Of a stretch of 64,000 nt of DNA, positions 24,214 to 34,840 are shown piece by piece. Made by a program: the position numbers and the translations under genes. Source of the DNA: Latrodectus hesperus (taxonomy: Eukaryota; Arthropoda; Arachnida; Araneae; Theridiidae). The notes under the pieces are model-generated. The model was not told the origin of the DNA, searched no databases, and was given only the letters and a program-made list of their open reading frames with translations. Where the stretch lies: contig CM075855.1 of the NCBI GenBank assembly GCA_037975125.1, positions 107,539,912 to 107,603,911 of the forward strand. Reading direction: 5' to 3'. The first letter of the stretch is position 1, and every line of letters starts with the position of its first letter.

Positions 24214-25079
24214 CACTACTGGCCATTAAAACTGCTACACCAGGAAAGCGGCACACCACACACGTGAAATTTGCATGACAGGTAGAACTTGCTGTGATAT
24301 GCAAATGATTAGATTTTCAGAGCTTTCATGCAAAGCAGGTGACAGTAGCGACATCTACAATGTGTATAAAACGAAATTTGACAGCAGTTTTCTCATACTC
24401 AATTTCCGTTTCAACGTTGTTTTCGGCAAAGAAAGTTGCTGTAATGCCTCGTGTAAGAAGAAGAAATGCCTATCAGCACGTGTCTGACTTTGATCGAGGA
24501 AGGATTATAGCCTACCGGGATTGCGGTTTACCGTACCTCAATATGGCTGCTCGCGTCGGACCCCAATACTGTTAGCAGAATATGGAATCGTTGAGTTCAG
24601 GACAATCATACGGAATGTCATGCAGGATCTCAGGGACCCCCCATCACTAACAGCAGAGAAGACAGATATCTTATCGGCATGGTCACAAGGGATCGTACTG
24701 TTCTGAACTTCCTTGAAACAGAACAGGTTCTCCTTATCTGTCCCCAATTGAGAATGTGTGGTCAATGGTTGCCGAGCGATTGGCACGCCATGACTCACCA
24801 TCCACTACTGTCGATGAACTGTGGCATAGTGTTGAAGCTGCATGGACTGAGATGCCCGTACATGCCATACAATCTCTGTTTGACTCCATGCCTAGGCGGG
24901 TAAATGCTGTTATTGCAGCCAGAGGTGGCTGCTCTGAGTACTGATTTCTCAAGATCTATACATCCTAATTTCCTGTAAATCTAATCACTTATTTTTTCCA
25001 CTATAATGTAAGTGTCCAATAAATATAGTTCTGTTATTTGCATTCCTTCTTGGTGTAGCAATTTTAATGGCCAATAGTG
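24214..25079 (+). mobile_element. Tc1-like transposon, internally deleted
   Basis: The TIRs begin CACTACTGGCCATTAAAA and end with the near inverse TTTTAATGGCCAATAGTG, with TA on both sides (24212-24213, 25080-25081). The transposase starts at ATG 24444 (MPRVRRRNAYQHV, a Tc1-type N-terminal DNA-binding region). It is frameshifted near 24565 and stopped at an in-frame TGA, then continues to MVTRDRTV. An internal deletion at about 24700 joins this to the C-terminus (SPIENVWSMVAERLARH to CSEY, stop 24942-24944). The DDE core is gone. The outer ends look intact and might still be recognised in trans. Confidence 0.88.
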
Positions 25080-25081
25080 TA

Positions 25082-26193
25082 TTTCTTCCAACTCATCCAA
25101 TCGCAATAAATAGCGATATTCATTTGATATTTTTTAATTCGTTGCAATCAGTATTTTAACGTTTGAACACAGGATTATATTTTTCATAAAATATCATTGT
25201 TTTTAAATTTTCAAACACACAAAATTTAGGTATTCGATTTTTTTTTGAAGAATGTTGTAAAATAAAGTTATTCAAAGGATGTGGATAATTTTGAAAGATT
25301 ACAAATTGCATCGGATCCGAGAATCTTGAAATTTAAAATTTTCATAAATCGCTGATCCTTACTTCTAATAAAATTTATTACGTAATGCATTTTTATTATC
25401 TTGCATGAAATTAGTCATAAATGTTTAATTTTGAATGCGTATATTTGTTAACTTTGATAAAATTCACTTTATAAATGGTATATCATAATTGTTTACAAAA
25501 GCAGTAGTAATCAGTCTAAATTATGTTCTTGTAATTGCTCACATTCAACCACTTTTTAATGCTTAGATTGATATATGAATTATTTCTTTAGTTAAAAATG
25601 AATTCTTGATTTAACTAGTATGAGTTATAATTTTATAGAGTTATATTTTAGTTTTTGATATCGTCTAAAAATCTAGACTAATAAGAAAGCTTCTCAATCG
25701 GACGTTGTTAAGTAACACTGAATTGCATAATCATCGTTATAAAAAATGGCGATTAAACAACGCTTCAAGCTTTCAGTTTGAAGGAATCGTACATAACTAA
25801 GTATGTTCTTAAAATTAAAAATGGTGCTTTACATTCCTTCATCTGATGTTTTACGATATTTGATAGATAACGTGAAAGTCTCATAATTTGAATTAGTTCA
25901 TGTAAACATAAAAAACTATAAAAAAAATAGTTCATTATATAATTTTAAAATCACGTTCTAAAAATAATCTGATAATGTCTAATGCGTTACATAATTTTAA
26001 CTATCATCGAAACTTTCTTCTGAAATGTTCATATTTATCTTAAACATCTTGACTTCTGAAAAAACCTGCAAGGTATTTCTTTGTCTAATATCATAACCTG
26101 TATATTATTTGATGCTCACAAAACAATGCTGTTGCAACTATATGTCTATAGAGGGCGCACAGCACGAATATCTTTGTTTACAAACAGAATAAG
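25082..26193. other. AT-rich non-coding DNA
   Basis: Nothing recognised. Confidence 0.4.
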
Positions 26194-26283
26194 ATTTTGC
26201 GCCTAGCCATGTAGATGTTCTTTGTTCCACATCTTGTCCTATTGAAGTATGTCCTATGTTAAATAAATTAAAACCTCCTCAAG
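26194..26283 (+). CDS. Candidate internal exon, weak
   Basis: An AG at 26192-26193 and a good donor (CAAG|GTAAGC at 26284) bracket 90 bp with one open frame reading FAPSHVDVLCSTSCPIEVC and on to LKPPQ. The composition is protein-like, but the acceptor is poor and no family is recognised. Its phase does not join directly to 28293-28329. Confidence 0.15.
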
Positions 26284-27296
26284 GTAAGCTTATTTAGAAT
26301 TTGAATTTATTATTAAGATGAATTGATAAACATGATTAGCAATAAGAGAGTTTATTAGAAAAATATTACAAATGCTTAGTCATTGTTAGAAATAAATTAA
26401 TGCAGATTTAGCTGATAAAATAGATTTAGATCTTTTTTCAAAGCACTTATTTTAGAGATACAGATAAACGAAAGAGCGAAAATACTTTTTGTATTTATTT
26501 AAGAAATCAAAGTTTACTTTTTTTACGTATCATAAGAAAGCCAGATAAATAAATAAAAAGAAAAGAAAAAATTGAATGTTTTCACATAATTCTATTAAGC
26601 AAAATATTCTATTTCTTTGTGGGTGTTTTTTATTTTTTATGGGTGTTCTTTTCAAAGGAAAACAGACTCTGTAATCATATTTTAAAAAAACATATGAATT
26701 GGAGTTGTAAAAATGAATGGATAAAACGTTTATTTTTACAACCCTTGAACAATGGCCATGAATGGAAGTTTGTGAGTAAATATCCGGCATTAAGTGATCC
26801 ACTTTATCCCATCCTTTAGAAATTCCCTGCATCTCTTGAAGACACGGGAAAGTTCCCGTGACTTCAAAGATTAAAATGTAAAAATGATTTTACATTTTAA
26901 TGACGATTAATCGATTTCGAGATTTTCAAAGCATCGATCCTAAAATTCTGCCGTGCATTTCTTGTCCCTAACTTTGAATCTGCAACCCCATAGTGAAGAA
27001 AGATGATCGAGAAGAAGGCACCGAAGCAATAAAAGGAATGCAGCAGTTAAGTAGTTGATTCTGTCATTTTTCCATTACAGTATTTCCTCAGTGAAAACCA
27101 GGTATCCTTTCTCTGAGGGGGACTACAGACATCTCAAGGAATTTCATTTTTCACTTGCAACATTGGATTTCTTGTATTGAGGAATTGTAAGACTAAGAAA
27201 GTCACAAATAAATTTCATAATATAATTATCCATATAGATACCACTTTTTCTTGCTAAATTGTACTCTTTAGAGTTTAATTTGAATATATATATATA
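26284..27296. other. AT-rich spacer with two adjacent hairpins
   Basis: At 26836-26867 a 15-bp stem with one A:A mismatch closes a 2-nt loop. At 26870-26901 a perfect 14-bp stem closes the loop ATGA. The two are 2 nt apart. A 10-bp palindrome, CGATTAATCG, follows at about 26904. No gene seen; a (TA)n run precedes the mariner at 27297. Confidence 0.6.
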
Positions 27297-27960
27297 CGAG
27301 GCTTCTCCGGAAAATACGTATAAAAGTTGAAAAATAAATTTATTTTACTGTTTGTAGTGACCACCAGGTGGCACTACTGCTGTAAATAATCCCATCAACG
27401 CTCAATTCGAGTCAGACCGCTCTGTGTGTAAGTAGGAGTGTGTGGCTGCTTGTTGAAAGTTACCCTTTTTCACCTGCCGTCGGCATGAAGTTCTTTCTGG
27501 TTGAGGAACAGCGATTCAACATCAAGTTTCTTGCAAAGCTGGGCAAGAATGGCCGTGAGAATGACCAAAAGGGGGCAGGTGGATGCTTCATCACGACAAT
27601 GCGCTCACTCACACGTCGCTCGTTGTGCGTGACTTTTTGGCCAGAGGCTCAGTCACCGTGATAGCCTTATTCACCCGATTTAGCCCCTTGTGACTTCTTC
27701 TTGTTTCCTAAATGCAAAATTGTGCTTCGGGGGCGACACTTGGGAGATGTGGAAGGCATCAAGGTAGAAATGACATGGAAATTGAACAGCACCACAACTG
27801 AAGACTTTCAGCAATGTTATCCACAGTGGAAAGGGCGTTGGCAGAAGTGTATCTCGTCTCAGGGTGAGTACTTTGAAGGAGACCCTATTGCAATACCTGA
27901 ATAATTGTAAAATAAAGTTATTATTCAGCTTTTATATGCGTATTTTCCGGACAAACCTCG
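27297..27960 (+). mobile_element. Mariner family A, internally deleted
   Basis: The TIRs begin CGAGGCTTCTCCGGAAAATA and end TATTTTCCGGACAAACCTCG, flanked by TA within a TATATA run. At 664 bp the copy is about half the usual ~1.3 kb mariner length. The same family occurs at 42100-45382. Confidence 0.9.
27485..27904 (+). pseudogene. Mariner family A transposase remnant
   Basis: The N-terminus from ATG 27485 (MKFFLVEEQRFNIKFLAKL) ends at NGREN. A deletion then joins it, out of frame, to the region around the second catalytic Asp, where the DNA-level match to HDNA-HTSLVV and PDLAPCDFF is still recognisable with stops. From 27701 the C-terminal part is open again (FPKCKIVLRGRHLGDVEG to IAIPE, TAA at 27902-27904). 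The DNA-binding helix-turn-helix and the first catalytic Asp are lost, so no active enzyme can be made. Confidence 0.85.
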
Positions 27961-28292
27961 TATATATATTGGAATTATGGAATACTAAATATTTAGATTA
28001 TACTTACTCACTTGTATTGATATTTGAAAGAAATATTTAAAAAAATTTCGCGTAAGTAATGCAAAACATTTAAGATTCACCTGTAAACACGAAATGCTTA
28101 AAAATTATGCCAAACTTAGTATGAGTATTGATATCTTAAATGCGACAACGGCATCTTTCAAAAGGTGGATGGTTAAGTTATAACGGTTTTCCACAAATAA
28201 AGTCGCCATTTCAGTTTTTAGATTAAAAACAATGAAACCGTTGACACAAAATTAAATCTAATTGAATTTCTTATTTACGATTTTCCTCCCAG
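27961..28292. other. AT-rich non-coding DNA
   Basis: The (TA)n target run continues for a few bases, then nothing is recognised. Confidence 0.35.
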
Positions 28293-28329
28293 GTTGAAAA
28301 GTTGGACATGGTACGCCTTTTAGACATAG
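28293..28329 (+). CDS. Candidate micro-exon
   Basis: It has the best splice-site pair noticed in the window: acceptor TTTTCCTCCCAG (AG 28291-28292) and donor ATAG|GTAAGT (GT at 28330). The 37 bp are open in only one frame, reading VEKLDMVRLLDI. It could belong to an unrecognised gene spanning this AT-rich region. Chance pairing of splice-like sites cannot be excluded: a similar pair at 46281-46324 is stopped in every frame. Confidence 0.22.
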
Positions 28330-28903
28330 GTAAGTTAAATGGGGGAGGACCATTGCAAGGGATGGAGCTCACACATGAATAAAGCGAGGGATATTTCGTC
28401 ACTCTGGAAATCTTATAAATTAACTCCACTGCGGCATAAATGATATTATAATAAGTTTAACTCAGCATTAATTTAAATTATTTTAATCAAATTATTGAAA
28501 CGAATGAATTTTTGTAAACAAGCCAGTGACCAACATTCTGATACGAGTTGTTTAATTCTGTCGGGCCATCGTCAGTTAAACCCCAGAAAAGAATTTGTTG
28601 TGAGCTCTCGGAATAAAACGTATTTACGGTTCTTTTGGTTCAATTCGGACATGAATTTCTATACAGATCTGGAATTCGCTTTAATTTGTCGGCCACTGTC
28701 ACATCAACTCTCGTGTGCGGATAATGACACCGATTCACATTAGTCAAAAATTTAGTCAATAAATCCTATTCAATGTTCTATACTAGAAAATTTTCTTTCC
28801 AATAGAAAATTTATAGCCAGAAATAGACCATCAGAGTTTCAGTTTGGCATTCATTCAAAACTGATTTCATTTTGAGCCCCTCGTTCATTCGTTGAAGAAG
28901 CGG
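28330..28903. other. Spacer with one unrecognised 82-codon frame
   Basis: The frame 28495-28743 (+) is less AT-rich than its surroundings and has a mixed composition, but matches no family I know. It may be a transposon remnant. Confidence 0.3.
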
Positions 28904-29174
28904 GACCGACCAACTTGTCTAGTGATCAGCGTGCCTGACTGCGGATAAGAAGGTCCTGGGTTCGAATCCCGGTTCGGGCATGGATGTACTTTATCTATCC
29001 TGTCTTCGTCTTTTCCTTGTATGAATGAGGTGTGAATGGTTGCCTACACTATAAACGGGTCCCTATGGCATGTGTGTACTGAAGAATTCGGACTCCACAC
29101 CAAAATAGGGTTCAGTTGAAAAAGTGGAGCAGCGAACCCCATATTGCCAGCCTAGCTTGCACGCGACAACAACA
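28904..29174 (+). mobile_element. SINE1, full-length
   Basis: All SINE1 blocks are present in order: tRNA-derived head with B-box, CTATAAACGGGTCCC, GGGTTCAGTTG, GCCAGCCTAGCTTGCAC and (ACA)n. There is no clear target duplication. Confidence 0.87.
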
Positions 29175-29228
29175 TTTCACATGCTTTCCAATAACATAAA
29201 TATAATTACAAATTGTGGAAAATAATAT

Positions 29229-29613
29229 GTTGTTTCTAATGACACTTGGACAAGCCAAGCTCGCTATGCAAATTTAAGTCAGTAGGGCGCGTCTTTCGTT
29301 TGGATCAGAGCACCACGAAGGTGAAAGTACGACTTCGCTCTATTAAGGTGGCTCGTCATTTTGAACGACGGTCAGGTGACGAGGCCACACCTGAGCTGGC
29401 ACACTCCTCACCACATCCACGCCACCCCAGCGGAAGGACTTTGGACGTCACAGATGAAGGTGGACACGTCCCCAACCCACGGAGCTCCAGCAACCCAGTG
29501 AAGGAGAGTACACCGTGGTCACCCTCCCAACCACTGCCCGAGGCAAATGATGCTTCACTTTGCTGAGCTTACGGGAAGCGGCGTGAAGCTACTGAGCCAC
29601 TGGAGCTCAAAAC
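29229..29613 (-). mobile_element. SINE2, full-length
   Basis: The minus-strand copy is the longest seen. Its 5' end carries an exact A-box (TGGCTCAGTAG, complement of about 29590-29601). The body follows, and the 3' end closes with the CCAAGTGTCATTAG block and AAC-type tail. No good B-box is found, so tRNA origin is likely but not certain. The 106-codon frame read across it on the plus strand is fortuitous. Confidence 0.82.
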
Positions 29614-30752
29614 CATAAACTTGGTCAAATTAACGCTTATCTATAAAGTAATGTTGGTGTCTATGTTACTGTCAGCAAACGATTTTTAAATAATTTATAT
29701 TTGTGTAACACATAAAGATTAATATTATATTTCTAGTTATTTTTAAGATGAACTTATATATTTTCTGAAATATTCACTAAAGAAATTATTAAAAATAAGG
29801 CTGTGTGCTAGTTTAACAGATGAATTCTAAACAAAAGTCAGCAAAAGAAAAAAAAAAAGAATAAACTATCGTGATCTTATAATGGCGACTGGAGCAGGGA
29901 AATATTGAAATATTTCAAGTTGGCAAAAAATTTCCTCTGGTGTGAAGTGGAAGAAGCCAACTCGGGTGTCGTTACTTGACTGATTCACAATTCAGATTAT
30001 GTTTTTATTGAAATTTAAGCAGGCAAAATCAGAAAACTGAGAAAAATTATTCCGAATGCACCCACAAAGATACATAGGAGCTGTTAAAAATGAGGATTGC
30101 TAACGATTCCATATGTATTGCCTTTCACTCTCAGATCTCGTCAAAGCAAATGGAAAATTTTGTTTCGATGCAATATACTGATTGGTTATTGTAGGAAATC
30201 AGCTCAACCCCGACTTCTACAGGAAAAAAAATTCACAATACATGTATATTACTTTAATACAATTCTCACCTTTCATAAAAGGAAATGAATTCGAGCATTT
30301 TTTCCTTTCTATTAAATACTTAACATTTTTAATTTTAATTGAGTTAACTAATAAGGAATCACGAAAGCTATACATGCAGTAAAAAAAAAAAACTCTGAAA
30401 ATTAATCGGTAGGTACATAGTTTTCCTTTTCATTTTTTGCTTATAGGTCATTGAAGAAGTCCAAAGTCGAATGCTTTTTTCTTTCTTTTTCAAGATCTTC
30501 CAGAAATAATTAATAGCAGTCATTGTGGTGTTCAATAACATGATTTTTTGTTGCCGTCTGGAAATGGTTATTCAAAGCAATGCGTACGAGACAGGGAATG
30601 AACAAGAAAAGGGTTGGGGCCAGACGTTCAAAAGGAAATCTGTTTCGATTTTAAACTGATGCTCTACTTTGGTTACAAATATTCTATTGGGGAGAAATAA
30701 CTTTTTTATTATATGGAACTTTGGAGTTCAATAGGCAAGCAACTTACTAAGA
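29614..30752. other. AT-rich non-coding DNA
   Basis: No recognised gene. Overlapping short frames at 30097-30382 look accidental. Confidence 0.4.
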
Positions 30753-31040
30753 GCCGACCAACTTGTCTAGTGTTCAGCGTGCCTGACTACGGATAAAGAG
30801 GTCCTGGGTTCGAATCCTGGTTCGGGCATGGATGTACTTTCTTTCTCTATCCTGTCTTTGTCCTTTTCCTAGTATGAATGGTTTCCTACCCTATAAACGG
30901 GTCCCTATGGCACGTGTGTAGAGAAAAGTCGTACTTTCACCTTCATGGGGCTCTGATTAAAACGAAAGACGCTCCCAATCGACTTAATTCGCATAGTATA
31001 GCGAGCTTGGCTTGTCCAAGTGTCATTAGTAAACAACAAC
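30753..31040 (+). mobile_element. Chimeric SINE: SINE1 head plus SINE2 tail
   Basis: SINE1 sequence (tRNA-derived head, CTATAAACGGGTCCC block) switches at about 30920 to the SINE2 tail (AAAGTCGTACTTTCACC to CCAAGTGTCATTAG) and ends in (AAC)n. The word TACTAAG flanks the unit at 30745-30751 and 31042-31048, consistent with insertion as one piece. Confidence 0.82.
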
Positions 31041-31048
31041 ATACTAAG

Positions 31049-31810
31049 TAATTCAAAAGAGAAAGGATTGGTCAACCCTGCACTGTACGCTCCGAGAAAT
31101 GCTAGCTAGAAATCGTTTTTCGAATGTGTTCGTTTACCAGTCACCTGCTGTATGTGATTTTCTAATTAGTTACTTTTTCCTTTATTTGCAACGCCTTAAT
31201 AGCAAAAGCTTTAAGAAAGGAACTATGTTTTAATTAGTTATTTAAAAAAAGCCTTATATATTTTCATAAGAAATCTTCCGCTTTCTTTAACATTGGTTTA
31301 TCAGTGATTTTCTGCTTAGGATGGCCGACTGGATACCATTTTAAATTTGAATTCGAAGCAATATAAACAACTATATCTGATGCAAGATTCGAACGCAGGA
31401 ATTGTCAAACCGGAGAGATAGGCAGAGCTAATTAGAAGTTAAAATAGAAGCATTTATACAGGTAACTGTTGTAGTTTCAAAACGCAGCATTTGAAGTAAA
31501 GAAACAAATTACAATAGAAAATCTAAATATTAACTCTTTCTTTGCTATTGTTGCAAGTATTTGTATATTTTCCATCCTTATGACTAGAGTTTATTGTAGC
31601 CAATATGGCTGAGTGAGTACATGCGTCACTTTTGACTGATAAATTTATATTTGACCCTGCCGAAGATTTCTCGAACTAAAATTGTTCATTCTCAAAGTTC
31701 CTTTTTATCAAACGCCTCTCTATAGCTGCGTCATGGAGAAAGGACATCAATCAGATGTCGATCTCGTCACTTGTTTTGTCACAATTAGTTTTAAGAGGTG
31801 ATAGTTTATA
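31049..31810. other. Spacer, possible decayed SINE
   Basis: A B-box-like word in inverse orientation (GATTCGAACGC at about 31387) hints at an old minus-strand tRNA-derived copy. Nothing else is recognised. Confidence 0.3.
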
Positions 31811-33072
31811 CGAGGGTTACTCTGAAATTTTTGAGATACGCGCAGACGAGAATTTGCAAAATAAAAATAACGGTTTAATTTTAGAGTACAAAGTATTTTA
31901 ACACAGAGGACGATTTTTTACTGACTTACTTCAACTTGTTTAGCGTGGAATAAATTTTAAGCAGAAGAAAAAATGGAGTTAACGAGAGAGCATTTTCGCG
32001 CTATGACTTTCTACGATTTCAAAGCAGGATTCAATCTAGAAGAATGCGTTCAACGGTTGCAATTAGCATTTGGTGATGAATCTCCAGCTCGTGCTACTGT
32101 GTTTAGATGGTTTAGAGAATTGAGAAGAGGTCGCCATTTTCTTCAGGGTGAAGAACGCGCAGGAAGGTCGCCGTCGGCAGTCATCCCGGATAATGTGTCT
32201 GCCATACGAAAAATGTTAATGGATGATAATCGCTGTACCTATCAAATGATACAGAAGGAAGCCAACATTGGATCCGCAGCCATACACAAAATCATTCATG
32301 AAGAATTACATATGAAAAAAGTAGTTTGCCGTTGGGTTCCCCATAATCTAACTGAGCATCAAAAAGAGGAGAGTGTCAAAATGAGTAAGGAAACTCTTAA
32401 TATGCTGAATGATGGTGGCCACCACATCATTTCTAAAATTGTAACAGGTGATGAAACGTACATACCGTTTTTTGACGTTCCAACACGTCAAGAAAGCAAA
32501 GTATGGGTCTTTGAAGATGATCCCACGCCGACAATGGTGAAAAAACAACGCGCACTGAAAAAAGTGATGTATGCCGTTTTCTTCAGAAGTACAGGATGGG
32601 TCAAAGCCATCAAGTTGGAAGGACAGAAGACAGTAACAGCAAACTGGTATACCACTCAATGTCTTCCAGAAATTCTACAAGAACTGAATGTTAGGGGAAT
32701 AATGCTTCACCATGACAATGCATCTTCACATACAGCCGGATTAGCAGTTGAGTTTCTTAAACAAAAACAAATTAAAGTGATCGAACATCCGCCGTATTCA
32801 CCTGATCTAGCTATGTGCGACTTTTGGTTATTCTTTAATCTAAAAAAGAACTTACGTGGACGTAGTTTTCATTCAGAAGAAGAGATGGATGTGGCTATAA
32901 ATGCATTTTTTTCATCTATTCGAAGAAATGAATGGCTTGAGGCATTTAATCTGTGGACAATTCGTCTACAAAAGTGCATTGATGCTGGAGGAGACTACTT
33001 TGAACACACCTAAAATTTTGTAAGCATAACTTTAAAAACCTAGTTGTATCTCAAAAATTTCAGTGACCCTCG
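31811..33072 (+). mobile_element. Full-length mariner family B
   Basis: 1262 bp. The left end CGAGGGTTACTCTGAAATTT and the right end's inverse CGAGGGTCACTGAAATTTTT are ~28-bp TIRs with TA duplications at 31809-31810 and 33073-33074. It contains one uninterrupted transposase gene. The length and structure are those of a complete mariner. Confidence 0.95.
31973..33013 (+). CDS. Mariner transposase, intact, DD34D
   Basis: 346 residues, normal length for mariner. It would bind its own TIRs and cut and paste the element into TA sites in the nucleus. Residues ~5-110 hold the paired helix-turn-helix DNA-binding region (for example ARATVFRWFREL and CTYQMIQKEANIGSAAIHKII). The linker motif WVPHNL is at 121-126. 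The catalytic triad is complete: Asp160 (VTGDET), Asp248 (HHDNA) and Asp283 (MCDF), with exactly 34 residues between the last two. The usual YSPDLAPCD motif reads YSPDLAMCD (Pro to Met at 281), and WVPHEL reads WVPHNL; both could reduce activity. The start is the first ATG after the TIR, and the stop lies 59 bp before the element end. Confidence 0.95.
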   Translation: MELTREHFRAMTFYDFKAGFNLEECVQRLQLAFGDESPARATVFRWFRELRRGRHFLQGEERAGRSPSAVIPDNVSAIRKMLMDDNRCTYQMIQKEANIGSAAIHKIIHEELHMKKVVCRWVPHNLTEHQKEESVKMSKETLNMLNDGGHHIISKIVTGDETYIPFFDVPTRQESKVWVFEDDPTPTMVKKQRALKKVMYAVFFRSTGWVKAIKLEGQKTVTANWYTTQCLPEILQELNVRGIMLHHDNASSHTAGLAVEFLKQKQIKVIEHPPYSPDLAMCDFWLFFNLKKNLRGRSFHSEEEMDVAINAFFSSIRRNEWLEAFNLWTIRLQKCIDAGGDYFEHT

Positions 33073-33074
33073 TA

Positions 33075-33561
33075 CTTAGCAGAAATAGCCAATGTGATTA
33101 ATTCAATATCTTAATCATGGTGATTTTTAAATTAAAAATTTTTGCTTTTAAATTATTAGGTTTATCTTTACACTGTTTTTCAAAGCGAGTTTAAGGTTTA
33201 TTACTCAATTTTCACAAATGAAACCTAAAACCCGGTAGATTCAGAACCAACGCAAATTGACCAACGAAAGAAGGAAACAATTTTCAAATGTACACATTTC
33301 ACAATTATTAATAACAAATTTTGATATATAAAGTCTTCATAATAATAATGATGATGATTATAGAAGGGCATTCCCATAGTATTATAATATCACAATTGTT
33401 TCCATTTTTTTTAAAATATGAACTGTGCGACTTACCTTTTTTGAGACATAAAAGATCGAATAACGTATATAAAAATGGGATTCTCATATTCGAATTGATA
33501 TATTTATAAAATTACAAACCGCGATTCGCATATATGAAAATAAAATGTATTTGTTATACAG
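33075..33561. other. AT-rich non-coding DNA
   Basis: Nothing recognised. A small (AATAATGATG)-like run lies near 33340. Confidence 0.35.
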
Positions 33562-33623
33562 GCTCTATAAGGGTAAAATCTTCCTCTATGTAGCGAATCT
33601 TGGGAAAAAGGAAGTGCCTGCAG
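33562..33623 (+). CDS. Candidate internal exon, weak
   Basis: Acceptor TTGTTATACAG and a consensus donor CCTGCAG|GTGAGT (GT at 33624) bracket 62 bp with an open frame reading LYKGKIFLYVANLGKKEVPA. The frame stays open past the donor for another ~40 codons, so the splice interpretation is not forced. No family is recognised, and the phase does not fit directly after 28293-28329. Confidence 0.18.
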
Positions 33624-34203
33624 GTGAGTCAGCCTCGTCACAGATAATGATTCAAACTCGCGCATCAATCAGTAGAGATGCACAGAAGCTTACGTTAACT
33701 TTACCTGCACAAATTCAGTTCCTGTTTATATGCATAAAGTAAATGGTAAGCAAGGTTTTTATGATTAACATAGCGCAAGTTTGATGGAGGTCACAATCTG
33801 TAATGTTTTGAACTTAAATGAACTCTTCTATCTGAAAGGTAAGAGGTTCGGTACTCTTTCAGCATACAGCTTTTGTATTGGATAGCCACAAGCACATGGA
33901 ATTTCTTAGAATGCCATCTCGTGTTCAAGTGGTATTGTTAATAAGAATTTGACTCAGGAGTCAACCTCGTCGCTTTACTTTGTCAATGGATACGACGCTG
34001 GTGAAAATATGTGAATCAAATCCTCAAAAATTAGAAAGAATAAGGATGTAAATGCTAAAACAATCTTATGAGATTCAAATATTTCCTCTGACATGGAATG
34101 AAGTGGGGAATACATATACATGCACTGTTGACTGCCCTTTAGGAAGTGGTTTTACTCAACGGATAGGCAAACACGAATATAAACCTTAACTATAATTATT
34201 TGC
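33624..34203. other. Spacer, nothing recognised
   Basis: Slightly less AT-rich than the average of the window. No repeat family or gene identified. Confidence 0.35.
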
Positions 34204-34430
34204 AGACTGATGGCTGAGTGGTTAGCGCTCCTGAGCTGTGGGTCCTGGGTTCGAATCCCAGTTCGGGCATGGATGTTACTTTCTTTCTCTAACCTTTCTT
34301 CCGTGATGATGTATGAATGTGGCCCACCCTATAAACTGGTTTGTGGTGTTATGACGCGGGTAACGCTACTCGCCTCCATGATTTGGTTCACAGGTGCCTG
34401 CTGGGTAACGACAAATGAGTAGCAATTACT
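34204..34430 (+). mobile_element. tRNA-derived SINE (Ser/Leu-like head)
   Basis: The head has an A-box (TGGCTGAGTGGTTAGCGC) and a B-box (GGGTTCGAATCCCAG). It is followed by a body with a CCACCCTATAAACTGG block, loosely like SINE1, and a GGTAACG-containing region. Short tRNA-like spacing and an unpaired acceptor stem rule out a real tRNA gene. Confidence 0.7.
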
Positions 34431-34505
34431 GACCTTGTTGTGGCATAGGGTACAGTCACCCTTGTGTGTCCGCTATTGGATTAAAAAAATGATTGTATAA
34501 ATTAT

Positions 34506-34560
34506 ATCTATAAAACTAAACTAAACTGTGTGGCATGGGCAACGTGGGCCAAGGCATAGG
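34506..34560 (-). mobile_element. SINE3 3' fragment, inverted
   Basis: ACTAAACT...GTGGGCCAAGGC resembles the inverse of the GGCCTTGGCCCAC...AGTTTAGT block of SINE3 (44801-45203). Diverged and short. Confidence 0.4.
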
Positions 34561-34840
34561 GTTCAACCCTCAAATGCCTGCCGTTGTAAAAAAAAATATT
34601 TGATTAAATTGGGAATTTTACATTCAAATTTAGAAACAGAATTGTGTCAATTTACTTCTAACATGAAACAAAATTGCTTAAAATCTAGATTTGTTCATAT
34701 TGTACTTATATTTAAGCATACATTTTAATTCTTCGAATCTGTGAATCGTAATATCTATCAATACGCAAAATTTAAGAGTTTTGTTACTTCAAAGTAATGA
34801 CATTTATTTGAAATAATTTTTGAACATATATTTGTACACA

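Noticed and set aside
28495..28743. 82-codon plus frame
   Set aside because: Mixed composition but no recognisable domain, start context or splice sites; left as unassigned.
29246..29566. 106-codon plus-strand frame, Pro/Ser-rich
   Set aside because: It is read antisense across a full-length SINE2.
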